From: Gracilibacillus caseinilyticus | Lineage (GTDB): Bacteria; Bacillota; Bacilli; Bacillales; Amphibacillaceae | Assembly (NCBI RefSeq): GCF_022919115.1 | Contig: NZ_CP095072.1 | Span: 4,402,001-4,466,000 of the forward strand | Direction: 5' to 3' | DNA: 64,000 nucleotides | Part shown: positions 53,438 through 62,790 of the stretch, in pieces | Position numbering within the stretch: the stretch's first letter is position 1 | Layout of the letters: each line of letters opens with the position of its first letter | Notes under the pieces: model-generated | The model's database searches: none | The model's input: only the letters and a program-made list of their open reading frames with translations | Told to the model about the DNA's origin: nothing | Position numbers and translations under genes: made by a program

Positions 53438-53788
53438 CTAAAATCCTTTTTCATTGATTTGTTTTACAATGGCCACTTTTTCTGTAACACTACCATTTGT
53501 TAAATTATTTAAGCCGTATACTTTTTTGTGACCAGCAATTTCGACGAGCTCTACTTCTTTCTCTTCCCCCGGTTCAAAACGAACCGCTGTGCCCGCAGCA
53601 ATATTAAGACGCATCCCGATTGCACACTCTCTGTCAAACGAAAGCTCACGGTTAACTTCAGGAAGATGAAAGTGAGAACCAACTTGTACGGGACGATCTC
53701 CCTTATTTGAAACCTTGATTGTTTTTGTCATTCTGCCTCTATTAATCTCAATATCTTTTTTCGCTAGTTTCCATTCACCAGGAATCAT
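53438..53788 (-). CDS. ureB: urease subunit beta
   Basis: 116 aa. Begins M-I-P-G-E-W as usual; contains [13 protein letters not shown] and [15 protein letters not shown] at 53788 has GGAGGG 6 nt upstream; the ATG two codons earlier abuts that site. Structural subunit between ureA and ureC. Confidence 0.96.
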   Translation of the reverse strand: MIPGEWKLAKKDIEINRGRMTKTIKVSNKGDRPVQVGSHFHLPEVNRELSFDRECAIGMRLNIAAGTAVRFEPGEEKEVELVEIAGHKKVYGLNNLTNGSVTEKVAIVKQINEKGF

Positions 53789-53799
53789 TTCCATCCCTC

Positions 53800-54102
53800 C
53801 TAGGATATCGGCTGATGTACTGTGACTAACTTGGTACCGTCGGGAAATGTTGCTTCAATCTGGACACTTTCTACCATTTCGCACACGCCCTCCATGACAT
53901 CATCCGCTGTCAGTACGTGTTTACCTTCCTGCATTAATTGGGCGACGGTTTTTCCTTCACGAGCCCCCTCTAGTAAATAACAACTAATTAATGCAACTGC
54001 TTCTGGATAATTTAATTTTATTCCTTTGTTTTTACGTTTCTCGGCTAATTCGCCTGCAACAAAGAGTAGTAATTTCTCTTGTTCAACCGGTGAAAGCTTC
54101 AC
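53800..54102 (-). CDS. ureA: urease subunit gamma
   Basis: 100 aa. [12 protein letters not shown] near the start, N-Y-P-E-A-V-A-L-I and the C-terminal [19 protein letters not shown] block (here [11 protein letters not shown]). GTG start at 54102 with GGGAGG 7 nt upstream. First gene of the operon; a TnrA/GlnR site lies 76 bp upstream. Confidence 0.96.
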   Translation of the reverse strand: MKLSPVEQEKLLLFVAGELAEKRKNKGIKLNYPEAVALISCYLLEGAREGKTVAQLMQEGKHVLTADDVMEGVCEMVESVQIEATFPDGTKLVTVHQPIS

Positions 54103-54177
54103 AATCCATCCTCCCTGTCCTGATTTTCTCTTTCATTGTCAACGCTAGCATAACAAAGAGGGTTTCTACTATTGATT

Positions 54178-54194
54178 TGTCATATTATCTTACA
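54178..54194. promoter_or_regulatory. TnrA/GlnR nitrogen-control box upstream of ureA
   Basis: On the minus strand TGTAAGATAATATGACA fits TGTNAN7TNACA at every fixed position. In B. subtilis TnrA and GlnR control the urease operon through such sites. The location, 76 bp before the start codon, suits either activation by TnrA or repression by GlnR. Confidence 0.7.
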
Positions 54195-54230
54195 AAAATT
54201 ATGATTTGGATGACGTCAATGAGTCTGTTA

Positions 54231-55011
54231 CTAATTTTCAGTTATGAATAAGGGGGACAATATAAAGTATGAATTTTGCTGAGGTTTCCTATCGTTCTTA
54301 GGTTGATAAGTGATAAATAAAGTGGCCTTCTGTTTATTAGTCCCCGTTGCCGTTGTCACCACACATCCAAGGACTGAATGGAAGGAAGCCTCACAATAGA
54401 AAATACTTACTACCCCGGTTCTAGTCCATATTGCTTGAAATCCTGCTCGTATCGCTGCATCACCGACAATTAAACCACCACCTACAACCGCAATGGCTTG
54501 TCCTACTGCTTTCGGCAATCGAACGCCAGCCTCTCTATATAATTCAAAAAGTCCAATCATTAATAACAACTCTCGTTACGCTGAACGGTATACCAATCCT
54601 TGATGCAGCTATTGTCGCCAGTAACGGGAACGGAATTTGATCCATATTAAATGTCTATAAAGCGATTCAAAATGCCGGAAGAAAAATAGCAATAAACAAT
54701 CCAATAAACCGTAAAATCAATTCTAAACTTGCATAGAAATAAGGGGCGCATATAGCTATCACTTTGACATTATCAAGTGAAATATAAAAGGAAGCACCAA
54801 TTAACAAAGCAGCGATAAGGATAGTGGGCGTTTGAAATAGATTAGTTTCATCCGTCCACATCGTTGTTTCCTTTAATGTGACAAATCTTGAAACCAAGCA
54901 CGAATCTCGCCCTGCCGCATTAAGTAACAGTGGTACCACAATAACATGATTACTCAAGCCTGTACCTAATAGTAATATGGCAAAAAATTGCGAAATCGTA
55001 ATCTTACTCAT
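54231..55011 (-). pseudogene. degraded spore germination (gerA-type) genes
   Basis: On the minus strand the first fragment starts like a GerAB permease (M-S-K-I-T-I-S-Q-F-F ... V-P-L-L-L-N-A-A-G-R-D-S). It then runs into GerAA-like sequence (A-P-Y-F-Y-A-S-L-E-L-I-L-R-F-I-G-L-F-I-A). In the conserved GerAA motif two in-frame stops interrupt L-P-A-F-*-I-A-L-*-T-F, after which Q-I-P-F-P-L-L-A-T continues. A frameshift follows, and the next frame gives F-E-L-Y-R-E-A-G-V-R-L-P-K-A-V-G-Q-A. Gene order is also scrambled (AB piece before AA piece). Remnant only, not functional. Confidence 0.75.
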
Positions 55012-55339
55012 CTATGTTTCCTCCCAATACATCAACTCCTGGTTTTTTGTGTGAAGAGATCTAGTTTTATTCATATAGACACACAGTTAAACTGCGGCTC
55101 ATACGAAAATCGAACAATGACTCTAATAAAAAATTAGAATTATCGTTCCCGATTTATACGTTAGACCTGTTGTCTTATATTCGTTTTTCTTCTATTGCTG
55201 CTGATATTCAGAGCGCATTGCTCAGGTACTTGCGATCACGATAACGGTTTTCATTATTTTCCTGTGATTGAATGATTCTCATCATATCCGAACTATGATA
55301 CAATATTTAATGTTTTCTATTTTTGAAGGAGGATATATC
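55012..55339. other. intergenic region upstream of the NhaC-type gene
   Basis: About 330 bp with no supported gene. It lies between the ger remnant and the antiporter and presumably carries the antiporter promoter. I see no repeat element or structured RNA here. Confidence 0.5.
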
Positions 55340-56797
55340 ATGGAACAAGATAGTGCATTATCACGTGCTACTGGAAATACTAAAATAAATTCACTTCAAT
55401 TCCGTTTAGGTGCCCTTGGTGCTGCAATTCCTTTATTGTTTTTCGTCATATGGGCTATCACGACTAGTGTATTGCAATTATCTTCCGAAATAGGACTTGT
55501 TCTCGGTGCTATTATTGGAATTACCTTAGGATTATTTTTTTGTAAAAGTAAATGGGCAGATTATGCGCAAGGATTATTTGATGGACTAGCGCAGCCAATC
55601 GGTGTAATAGCCATGGTAGCGTGGTTTTATGCCGGAATGTTTGCTCAGCTGCTACAGGTTGGCGGCTTAGTAGAAGGGCTGGTGTGGATTGGCATAGAGA
55701 CTGGTTTTACAGGAGGCTGGTTTGTTGGCTTAACCTTCATTCTTGCGGCAATCTTCTCAACCGCTGTCGGAACTGGCTATGGAACTACTGTAGCTTTTTG
55801 TACGCTAATGTTCCCTGCCGGTGTGGCGACTGGTGCAGATCCAACCATTCTTTTTGCGGCGATATTAGCAGGAGCAGTATTTGGTGACAACCTTGCACCC
55901 GTTTCTGATACAACGATTGTATCTGCTACTACACAGGATGCAGATGTGCCTGGTGTAGTTCGTAGTCGTTTTAAATATGCTGTTGCAGCAGCAATCCCGA
56001 CATTATTATTGTTTATCATATTCGGAAGTGGTGGATCCATAGAGGAGCAAGCAAATATTTCCTCGACAACAAATCCTTCTGGCTTATTTATGTTAGTTCC
56101 ATTTGTTATCGTGCTTACACTTGCTATTTCCGGTCAACATATTATCACGTCTTTAACGTGGGGAATTATCGTTGCGATCACAATGATTATTTTATTTCCT
56201 ATAGGCTCGATTTCGGATGTGATTCAGTTTAATCCGGATTCCGATCAAATCGTTGAAGGAGCATTAATTAATGGAATTTCTGGCTACGTGAACATGGCGA
56301 TTTTAATCTTATTAATTGTAGCTGCTGCTCATATCATGCGTTTAGGCGGCACAATGAATACTATTACAACAACGTTAGTCACGTGGATCAAAAACTCCAT
56401 TCGACGAGCAGAGTTGTCCATGTGGGCTATTGTAGCGTTATTAAATAGTGCCATCACTATCAATACCGCAGCCGAAATTGCAGCAGCACCATTCGTTCGT
56501 GAGATCGGTGAAAAGTATAAAATCCACAGCTATCGCAGAGCAAATATGCTTGATGCCATCACGTCTGCATTAGGTTATATTTTCCCATGGGGAGCGCCGG
56601 TATTATTAGGGTGGTCGACGATTAGTTCGATGACAGAGACATATGAATGGCTGCCAGTTGTCTCACCTACAGCCGTATTCCCATTCGTATTCCAGGGCTG
56701 GTTCCTGGTTGTGATTATGCTCATTGCAGCCATAACAGGATGGGGCTTGCGTTATCAAGGAAAAAACGGTGAGGAACTACGTCAGTCACCAGAATAA
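55340..56797 (+). CDS. Na+/H+ antiporter, NhaC family
   Basis: 485 aa with about 12 transmembrane segments. The segments S-T-A-V-G-T-G-Y-G-T-T-V-A-F and A-G-A-V-F-G-D-N-L-A-P-V-S-D-T-T-I are characteristic of the NhaC family. Extrudes Na+ in exchange for H+, or exchanges organic anions (malate/lactate type) in some members. ATG at 55340 has GAAGGAGG 8 nt upstream; a longer frame from 55268 has none. Fits life in saline or alkaline habitats. Confidence 0.9.
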   Translation: MEQDSALSRATGNTKINSLQFRLGALGAAIPLLFFVIWAITTSVLQLSSEIGLVLGAIIGITLGLFFCKSKWADYAQGLFDGLAQPIGVIAMVAWFYAGMFAQLLQVGGLVEGLVWIGIETGFTGGWFVGLTFILAAIFSTAVGTGYGTTVAFCTLMFPAGVATGADPTILFAAILAGAVFGDNLAPVSDTTIVSATTQDADVPGVVRSRFKYAVAAAIPTLLLFIIFGSGGSIEEQANISSTTNPSGLFMLVPFVIVLTLAISGQHIITSLTWGIIVAITMIILFPIGSISDVIQFNPDSDQIVEGALINGISGYVNMAILILLIVAAAHIMRLGGTMNTITTTLVTWIKNSIRRAELSMWAIVALLNSAITINTAAEIAAAPFVREIGEKYKIHSYRRANMLDAITSALGYIFPWGAPVLLGWSTISSMTETYEWLPVVSPTAVFPFVFQGWFLVVIMLIAAITGWGLRYQGKNGEELRQSPE

Positions 56798-56905
56798 ACA
56801 TCATATCGCTCACAACATTTCAAAATGTTCCTCAACACTTGTTTAGCATACTTCTATTTTTTTGATCTTGGCAGAATCTCTTATGCAATTTGTCTGAAGC
56901 TTACG

Positions 56906-56940
56906 AAAAAGACCCGGATATCTCTATCCGGGCCTTTTTC
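56906..56940. terminator. strong bidirectional terminator
   Basis: CCCGGATA / TATCCGGG stem extended by A-rich and T-rich arms. It lies between the antiporter and mtnE; T run on both strands. A reading frame overlapping it (56825-57073) has no ribosome binding site and is not called. Confidence 0.88.
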
Positions 56941-57074
56941 AACATCGGAACCGTTCATCAATCGTTCACTACCAATAACCTATTTTCAAGGTACTACTTT
57001 CTCTAACAAAATTCTTTCTCTCATCCAAACATTTTCTAATTGCAAGTTCGTTTCAACGCATTACCATTTATAAA

Positions 57075-58244
57075 CTAGAACAATCCCAGCTTATCAATTC
57101 GTTTACATGCTTCGCGTAACCGTTCAGGTTTTTCTAATAATCCAATACGGACATAGCCTTCCCCTTCATCTCCAAAACCATTTCCAGGGGCAACGACTAC
57201 ATGCGTTTTTTCTAGTAACAGCTTTGCAAATGATTCAGAGGAATGCCCATCTGCTACCGGCATCCAGACAAAGAAAGAACCACTAGCACTCCCTCCGTGC
57301 CAACCGATATTGGCCGCTTCTTCCAAAAAAGCATCGCGGCGTTCGCCATATACTCGATTTAATGACCGGATCGACTCTTGCCCGTTATCCAGTGCCGCTT
57401 TAGTAGCAGCTTGAATCGCCCCAAAGATACTGACATAGTAATGGTCGTGTATCAGTTCCAGCGCACTGATAACCGATGGATTCCCTACAGCAAAAGCGAC
57501 ACGCCATCCTGCCATATTATACGTCTTCGATAACGTATACATTTCCACACCGACATTTTTAGCCCCTGGAGACTGCAAAAAACTTTGCGGCTTTTCATCA
57601 AAACCGATTGCTCCATAGGCAAAATCATGAACGACACAAATTTCGTATTTTTCGGCCATTTCGATCGTCTCATCAAAGAAGTCCTTTGTTGCTGTAGCAG
57701 CAGTTGGATTATTTGGATAATTCAGAAACATTAACTTCGCTTCCTCTAAATCCTGCTCTGCAATCTCCTCATAGTCTGGTAAAAATTCATTCTCCTCTCG
57801 CAACGGCATGTGTACGGCCTCGGCATTTGACAACGCGACCCCGGACATGTAATCCGGATAGCCAGGATCGGGAACAAGCACTTTATCATGCGGATTAAGC
57901 AGACACTGATTAATTTCTACTAAGCCTGTTTTCGAACCGAACATGATTGCTATTTCTGTTTCTGGATCAACATCTACCTGATATTCTCGTTGATAGAAAT
58001 CAGCAATCGCCTGCTTTAAAAAAGGATAGCCTTGAAATGGGGAGTATTTATGATACAAAGGATTCGTGCTTGCTTTTTGTAATGCCTCTACAATAAAGTC
58101 TGGTGTAGGCATATCGGGATTACCTTGCCCTAAATTGATGACATCATGCCCCTGCTTGACAAGAGCTTGTGTCGTCTTGACTAATTTCACAAAAAATTGT
58201 TCCGGTAATCTCTGCAAAGCATCTGAGTATTCAAAATTTATCAT
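57075..58244 (-). CDS. mtnE: PLP-dependent aminotransferase MtnE (methionine salvage)
   Basis: 389 aa, aminotransferase fold type I. H-D-V-I-N-L-G-Q-G-N-P-D near the start, N-Y-P-N-N-P-T, V-H-D-F-A-Y-G-A-I-G-F-D, and the PLP lysine in Y-T-L-S-K-T-Y-N-M-A-G-W-R. Strong similarity throughout to Bacillus MtnE (YkrV), which transaminates ketomethylthiobutyrate to methionine, with glutamine as a good donor. ATG at 58244 is chosen; GGAG lies 9 nt upstream. It overlaps nothing and follows the amidase gene by 4 nt. Confidence 0.88.
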   Translation of the reverse strand: MINFEYSDALQRLPEQFFVKLVKTTQALVKQGHDVINLGQGNPDMPTPDFIVEALQKASTNPLYHKYSPFQGYPFLKQAIADFYQREYQVDVDPETEIAIMFGSKTGLVEINQCLLNPHDKVLVPDPGYPDYMSGVALSNAEAVHMPLREENEFLPDYEEIAEQDLEEAKLMFLNYPNNPTAATATKDFFDETIEMAEKYEICVVHDFAYGAIGFDEKPQSFLQSPGAKNVGVEMYTLSKTYNMAGWRVAFAVGNPSVISALELIHDHYYVSIFGAIQAATKAALDNGQESIRSLNRVYGERRDAFLEEAANIGWHGGSASGSFFVWMPVADGHSSESFAKLLLEKTHVVVAPGNGFGDEGEGYVRIGLLEKPERLREACKRIDKLGLF

Positions 58245-58248
58245 CTGA

Positions 58249-59040
58249 TCACTCTCCATATAAATAAGGTACCCTGCTTGTGAAAACAGGTATTTCGTTA
58301 CGGATCTTTCGAACATCCTCAAGCATTATCTCCGCTTGAATAGTCGCCTCTTGTCGGGCGGGACCTGTAGCAATAGCTTCACCGGATGGACTGATTACAA
58401 GGGACTCTCCGGCGAAATCAGTGCCATCACATCTTCCACTGGCATTAGCTGCTATCATATAGCACTGGTTTTCAATTGCCCGTGCAAACTGTAAGTAGTG
58501 CCAGTGGGTTCGTCTGGATGCTGGCCATTGCGCAACTACATGAATCACCTCCGCTCCTTGCAATACCAAAGATCTTATTAATTCTGGAAATCGTAAATCA
58601 TAACAGATGACGATCCCCATCTTCACACCATCCAGCTCAAAGAATTCCCCTTTGTCACAACCGCCCTTTAAATATTTCGGTTCATCCAGCATCGGCACTA
58701 AATGAATTTTATCGTATTGGTGCACAAGTTCCCCTAGGCGATTAAAAACAAAACTCGTGTTATATATTCCGTCCTGTTTACGATTAGCGATTGATCCGCC
58801 TATTACATTGACCTGGTATTTCTTTGCCAGGTCTGAAAGAAAGGGAATGGTGACTGCTCCATCATCATCTGCTATAGACTCTAATCGATCCAATGCATAT
58901 CCGGTATTCCACATTTCTGGTAAAACAACTGTGTCAATGTTTGTACTTGTCACGTCTGTTTCGAACCACTGTTTAATCTTCTCACGATTTGCTTGAGGGT
59001 TCGCAACAATTACGTCCATCTGGTAAATTGCATATTCCAT
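58249..59040 (-). CDS. mtnU: omega-amidase/nitrilase-family hydrolase MtnU
   Basis: 263 aa carbon-nitrogen hydrolase. The catalytic triad is visible: Glu42 (L-P-E-M-W), Lys111 (Y-D-K-I-H-L) and Cys146 (V-I-C-Y-D-L-R-F-P-E). In Bacillus, mtnU is clustered with mtnE. Glutamine-driven transamination makes alpha-ketoglutaramate, which an omega-amidase hydrolyses; the pairing here fits that logic. ATG at 59040 has GAAGGTG upstream; the much longer upstream frame runs through the catalase promoter region and is rejected. No other mtn genes in the window. Confidence 0.88.
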   Translation of the reverse strand: MEYAIYQMDVIVANPQANREKIKQWFETDVTSTNIDTVVLPEMWNTGYALDRLESIADDDGAVTIPFLSDLAKKYQVNVIGGSIANRKQDGIYNTSFVFNRLGELVHQYDKIHLVPMLDEPKYLKGGCDKGEFFELDGVKMGIVICYDLRFPELIRSLVLQGAEVIHVVAQWPASRRTHWHYLQFARAIENQCYMIAANASGRCDGTDFAGESLVISPSGEAIATGPARQEATIQAEIMLEDVRKIRNEIPVFTSRVPYLYGE

Positions 59041-59178
59041 TTTCGTCACCTTCTTCCAACTTTCCTTAATTATAAAGTATATGAAAGCAGAATAAAACAT
59101 ATGATTTTTGAAGCAAACAGACCGAATAAGCTTTAGTGCAAGGGTCATAATATATACGAATAAAAAGGAGGGTACATA

Positions 59179-60741
59179 ATGGACAAAAAACCAAAAGAAA
59201 ACCATGGTAAAGAAACGATGACTAACCAGCAGGGGCATCCGGTAACAGACAATCAAAATGTCCGTACTGTCGGAAATCGTGGACCAACCACACTTGAAAA
59301 CTATGATTTCATTGAAAAAATCAGTCATTTCGATCGTGAAAAAATACCAGAACGGATTGTCCATGCTCGAGGGACGGGTGCTTACGGTTACTTTCAATCG
59401 TACGGTACAGTTAATGGCGAACCAATTTCCAATTATACTCGTGCCAAAGTGTTTACCAATACCGAAACCCAAACCCCTGTTTTCCTTCGCTTTTCTACGG
59501 TGGTGCACGGTAAGCATTCACCAGAGACATTACGCGATCCCAGAGGGTTTGCGATTAAATTTTACACTGAGGATGGTAACTGGGATCTTGTCGGGAACAA
59601 CTTAAAGATCTTTTTTATCCGTGATCCGTTAAAGTTCCCGGACATGATTCATGCATTTCGACCAGATCCTGTAACCAATGTACAGAATCTTGAGCGTATG
59701 TTTGATTTTATCAGTGAGTCTCCTGAAGCAATGCACATGATCACCTTTGTCTTCTCTCCTTGGGGAATTCCGGCTACCTATCGACATATGCAGGGATCTG
59801 GTGTTCATACGTATAAATGGGTTAATCATGACGGGAAAGCAGTTCTGGTAAAATATCACTGGGAACCTGTCCAAGGTATTAAAAATCTTACCCAAGGGGA
59901 AGCCAACAAAATTCAGGGAGAGAATTTCAATCACGCAACACAAGATTTATATGAAGCGATTGAAAATGGCGATTATCCTGAATGGGAGCTTTATGTGCAG
60001 ATAATGGAAGATGGTGAACATCCTGAATTGGATTTTGATCCATTAGACGCTACAAAGTTATGGTACAAAGATGATTATCCATGGCATAAGGTTGGGAAAT
60101 TAGTATTAAACCGAAACCCGGAGAACTTTCATGCAGAAGTAGAACAATCTGCATTCGGTACAGGGGTTTTAGTCGATGGTCTTGATTTCTCCGACGATAA
60201 GATGTTACAAGGGAGAACATATTCCTATTCTGATACTCAACGTTACCGAGTAGGCGCAAACTATTTGCAATTACCGGTGAATAAACCTCACAAGAATGTG
60301 GTGACGAATCAGACTGGTGGAATGATGGACTTCAGACAGGACTATGGTGACTTTAAAAACCCTCATGTCGATTACGAACCATCTACCATTGCTGGCTTAA
60401 AAGAGGCCAAAAATGCAGGTGTAGAACATGAACCACATGTAGAAGGTCGTTTACAACGTCAGGCTATTTCCCGGGAAAATAATTTTGGACAAGCAGGCGA
60501 AACTTACCGCAGACTGAATGACTGGGAAAAAGATGACCTGATTAACAATTTAGTATCTGCCTTATTAGGCTGTCACAAGGATATCCAGGACAAAATGCTG
60601 GATATGTTCTATAAATGCGATAAGGAATACGGCGCTCGTGTCGAAAAAGGATTAAAATCAGAAGTGGAAAGCAAAGAAGAAATGATGGAAGATGCCATGC
60701 ATGACGCGGAAGAAATGGGACATCCGTCCGATCCCTATTAA
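59179..60741 (+). CDS. katA: heme catalase
   Basis: 520 aa. Distal His in R-I-V-H-A-R-G, distal Asn in D-L-V-G-N-N, proximal Tyr region [15 protein letters not shown], and the family block [20 protein letters not shown]. Small-subunit monofunctional catalase, cytoplasmic; disproportionates hydrogen peroxide. The N-terminus ([10 protein letters not shown]) is typical. AAAGGAGGG precedes the ATG. I found no convincing PerR box. Confidence 0.95.
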   Translation: MDKKPKENHGKETMTNQQGHPVTDNQNVRTVGNRGPTTLENYDFIEKISHFDREKIPERIVHARGTGAYGYFQSYGTVNGEPISNYTRAKVFTNTETQTPVFLRFSTVVHGKHSPETLRDPRGFAIKFYTEDGNWDLVGNNLKIFFIRDPLKFPDMIHAFRPDPVTNVQNLERMFDFISESPEAMHMITFVFSPWGIPATYRHMQGSGVHTYKWVNHDGKAVLVKYHWEPVQGIKNLTQGEANKIQGENFNHATQDLYEAIENGDYPEWELYVQIMEDGEHPELDFDPLDATKLWYKDDYPWHKVGKLVLNRNPENFHAEVEQSAFGTGVLVDGLDFSDDKMLQGRTYSYSDTQRYRVGANYLQLPVNKPHKNVVTNQTGGMMDFRQDYGDFKNPHVDYEPSTIAGLKEAKNAGVEHEPHVEGRLQRQAISRENNFGQAGETYRRLNDWEKDDLINNLVSALLGCHKDIQDKMLDMFYKCDKEYGARVEKGLKSEVESKEEMMEDAMHDAEEMGHPSDPY

Positions 60742-60749
60742 AAGAAATA

Positions 60750-60783
60750 TCCTTGGGGTAATTGCCTCAAGGATTCTTTCATT
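60750..60783 (+). terminator. rho-independent terminator of the catalase gene
   Basis: TCCTTGGGG / CCTCAAGGA stem (one G-T pair), short loop, then TTCTTTCATTTTT. Confidence 0.85.
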
Positions 60784-60877
60784 TTTCTTCTACGTCGTAT
60801 TACTTGTATCTAGAACAGTAAGTTGTGATATGTCTTGAATGTTCGATTTCACACTTTTGTTACGTCCCGGTCACTTA

Positions 60878-61633
60878 CTATTCCTTACAATATTCAACGA
60901 CTCGATCATAGGATAAGTCGCCACCGAATATATCTAGCGAACTACCGATCGTGACATGCAGTCTTCCTTTCGATAATTGTTCAAAAAGTTTTAAATCCTC
61001 AAGCGAACGGACACCACCTGCATATGTCGTTGGAATCGTCACATAGTCAGCAAGTATACTAACCAGGTTTTCTGCTATGCCTGCTCGCTTGCCTTCCACA
61101 TCGGCTGCATGGATTAAAAATTCATCACAATACTGTTCTAACTCTTTTATTGTAGAAGCCGTGATTTCAATATTACTAAACTTCGTCCATTTATCTGTCA
61201 CGACAAACCATTTGCCATCCTTCTTTTTACAGCTTAAATCAATCACTAAACGTTCCTTGCCAATCTTATCTACTAAGTGACGCAGTCTATCCATTTTTAA
61301 TTCGCCATCCTGAAAGATATAAGATGTGACAATAACATGGGAAGCACCAGCATTCAGAAAGGTTAAAGCATTATCCGCCGTAATACCCCCACCGATCTGC
61401 AACCCATCTGGATATGCCTGAAGTGCCTCGATGGCTGCTTCCTTATTGCCACCACCAAGCATAATAACATGCCCACCTGTTAACTGATCGTCACGAAATT
61501 TAGCAGCATAATAACTACTATTATAGGTGGATACATAATTTTCAATGACTTGCTCCTTTTCCTGATTTAATGTCGCACCTACAATTTGTTTTACTTTGCC
61601 CTGATGCAAATCAATACAAGGTCTAAATTCCAC
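60878..61633 (-). CDS. eukaryote-type ProFAR isomerase (HisA/His6-like)
   Basis: 251 aa TIM barrel. It matches the fungal/plant His6 form rather than ordinary bacterial HisA: C-I-D-L-H-Q-G-K-V-K-Q-I-V-G near the start, S-S-Y-Y-A, G-G-H-V-I-M-L-G, L-Q-I-G-G-G-I, V-I-V-T-S, V-I-D-L-S-C-K-K, E-F-L-I-H-A-A-D-V-E-G and T-I-G-S-S-L-D-I-F-G-G. Would isomerise the ProFAR intermediate of histidine synthesis. No other his gene is nearby; namA lies upstream on the same strand. GTG start at 61633, with GAGGGG about 12 nt upstream. Confidence 0.85.
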   Translation of the reverse strand: MEFRPCIDLHQGKVKQIVGATLNQEKEQVIENYVSTYNSSYYAAKFRDDQLTGGHVIMLGGGNKEAAIEALQAYPDGLQIGGGITADNALTFLNAGASHVIVTSYIFQDGELKMDRLRHLVDKIGKERLVIDLSCKKKDGKWFVVTDKWTKFSNIEITASTIKELEQYCDEFLIHAADVEGKRAGIAENLVSILADYVTIPTTYAGGVRSLEDLKLFEQLSKGRLHVTIGSSLDIFGGDLSYDRVVEYCKE

Positions 61634-61662
61634 ACTATCACATATCCCCTCGTTATCTTTTT

Positions 61663-61692
61663 ATGGCCACTTTTTATCTTTAATGGCCACTT
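61663..61692 (-). repeat. two AAGTGGCCAT units between namA and the hisA-like gene
   Basis: On the + strand ATGGCCACTT starts at 61663 and 61683, 20 bp apart. Same unit and same orientation relative to the genes as the four-unit array at 13733-13805. Fills most of the 69-bp gap between two co-directional genes. Confidence 0.75.
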
Positions 61693-61702
61693 TCACAATC
61701 TT

Positions 61703-62725
61703 TTAAGCAAAACCTCGCTCATATTGAACAGGTACTTTGATATCTTGACCCAGTTCATGTGCGGCATGGATCGTCCAATACGGATCACGAAGCATGCCTC
61801 GACCGACAGCAACGAAATCGGCATCTTGGTTTCCAATTACTGCATCAGCCAGACGTGGAGTTTCTAAATTACCAACAGCCATAACGGGTACATCCAACGC
61901 TTCACGCATTGCTCTTGCAAAAGGAAGCATATAACCTGCATGGGAGCCTGGGTTACGAGAAGGCGCAATCGCTCCTTCACCGCCCGCGCTAATATCAAAA
62001 ATATCAACACCAGCTTCTTTGTATACTTTAGCTATTTCGATTCCACCTTCTAATGTATAACCTTCTTCCACAAATTCAGTGGCAGATATACGAAGAATCA
62101 GTGGCATATCTGCTGGCATTTCACTTTTTACTGCTTGAATCACTTCTGTACCAAAACGAGTCAACTCTCCATATTCGTCCTCCCGTTTATTTGTATAACG
62201 AGAATGAAATTGGTGGATCAAATAGCCATGTGCCCCATGTAATTCGATGGAATCAAAGCCTGCTTCCACTGCACGACGAGCTGCTTGCTTATACTTGTCG
62301 ACCATGTCTTTTACTTCCGCAGCAGATAGTGCACGTGGTTCTTTATATTTTTCACTGAAACGAATGGCAGATGGTGCTACAGGCTTCTCTGCGTCTTCTG
62401 CTTTTCGCCCTGCATGCGCAATCTGAATCGCAATTTTTGCACCCTGTGCATGAACACCATCCACAATGCGTTTATATGCTGGAATTTGTGCGTCTGACCA
62501 TAATCCTAAACAATTATTCGAAATTCGTCCATCTGGTTCAACATTCGTCATTTCCACAATAATTAAACTTGTGCCTCCAACCGCTCTGCTGACATAGTGT
62601 GCAAAATGCCAATCATTCGGTGTGCCATCTTCCGCAGTTACAGAGTACTGACACATCGGAGGCATCACAACGCGATTTTTTAGATCTAAATTCTTTATTT
62701 TAATTGGGCTAAATAGTTGTTTCAT
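61703..62725 (-). CDS. namA: NADPH dehydrogenase NamA (old yellow enzyme, YqjM type)
   Basis: 340 aa FMN-dependent ene-reductase. P-P-M-C-Q-Y-S has the regulatory Cys25 (Cys26 in YqjM); I-A-H-A-G-R-K-A and E-L-H-G-A-H-G-Y-L-I-H-Q-F carry the ligand-binding His residues; the FMN phosphate site A-V-G-R-G-M-L-R-D-P-Y-W is near the end. Reduces alpha,beta-unsaturated carbonyls and nitro compounds in stress. GGGGGGAA-type site precedes the ATG. Co-directional with the HisA-like gene, 69 bp away. Confidence 0.95.
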   Translation of the reverse strand: MKQLFSPIKIKNLDLKNRVVMPPMCQYSVTAEDGTPNDWHFAHYVSRAVGGTSLIIVEMTNVEPDGRISNNCLGLWSDAQIPAYKRIVDGVHAQGAKIAIQIAHAGRKAEDAEKPVAPSAIRFSEKYKEPRALSAAEVKDMVDKYKQAARRAVEAGFDSIELHGAHGYLIHQFHSRYTNKREDEYGELTRFGTEVIQAVKSEMPADMPLILRISATEFVEEGYTLEGGIEIAKVYKEAGVDIFDISAGGEGAIAPSRNPGSHAGYMLPFARAMREALDVPVMAVGNLETPRLADAVIGNQDADFVAVGRGMLRDPYWTIHAAHELGQDIKVPVQYERGFA

Positions 62726-62790
62726 GATTATTCCCCCCTTTTTAACTTTACCAATTTAGTATAGCAAGAAATGATAGCTGGAGCATCTAA

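Noticed and set aside
56825..57073. 82-codon frame between the antiporter and mtnE
   Set aside because: Runs through a strong terminator hairpin and lacks a ribosome binding site.
59041..59178. SAM riboswitch for the mtn genes
   Set aside because: The leader of mtnU is short and shows no S-box helices or conserved loops.
59100..59178. PerR box at the catalase gene
   Set aside because: Searched for TTATAAT-N-ATTATAA; only AT-rich sequence with several mismatches was found.
59041..59517. N-terminal extension of the MtnU frame
   Set aside because: The open frame continues upstream by chance over the catalase 5' end; the nitrilase fold begins at the ATG at 59040, which has its own ribosome binding site.
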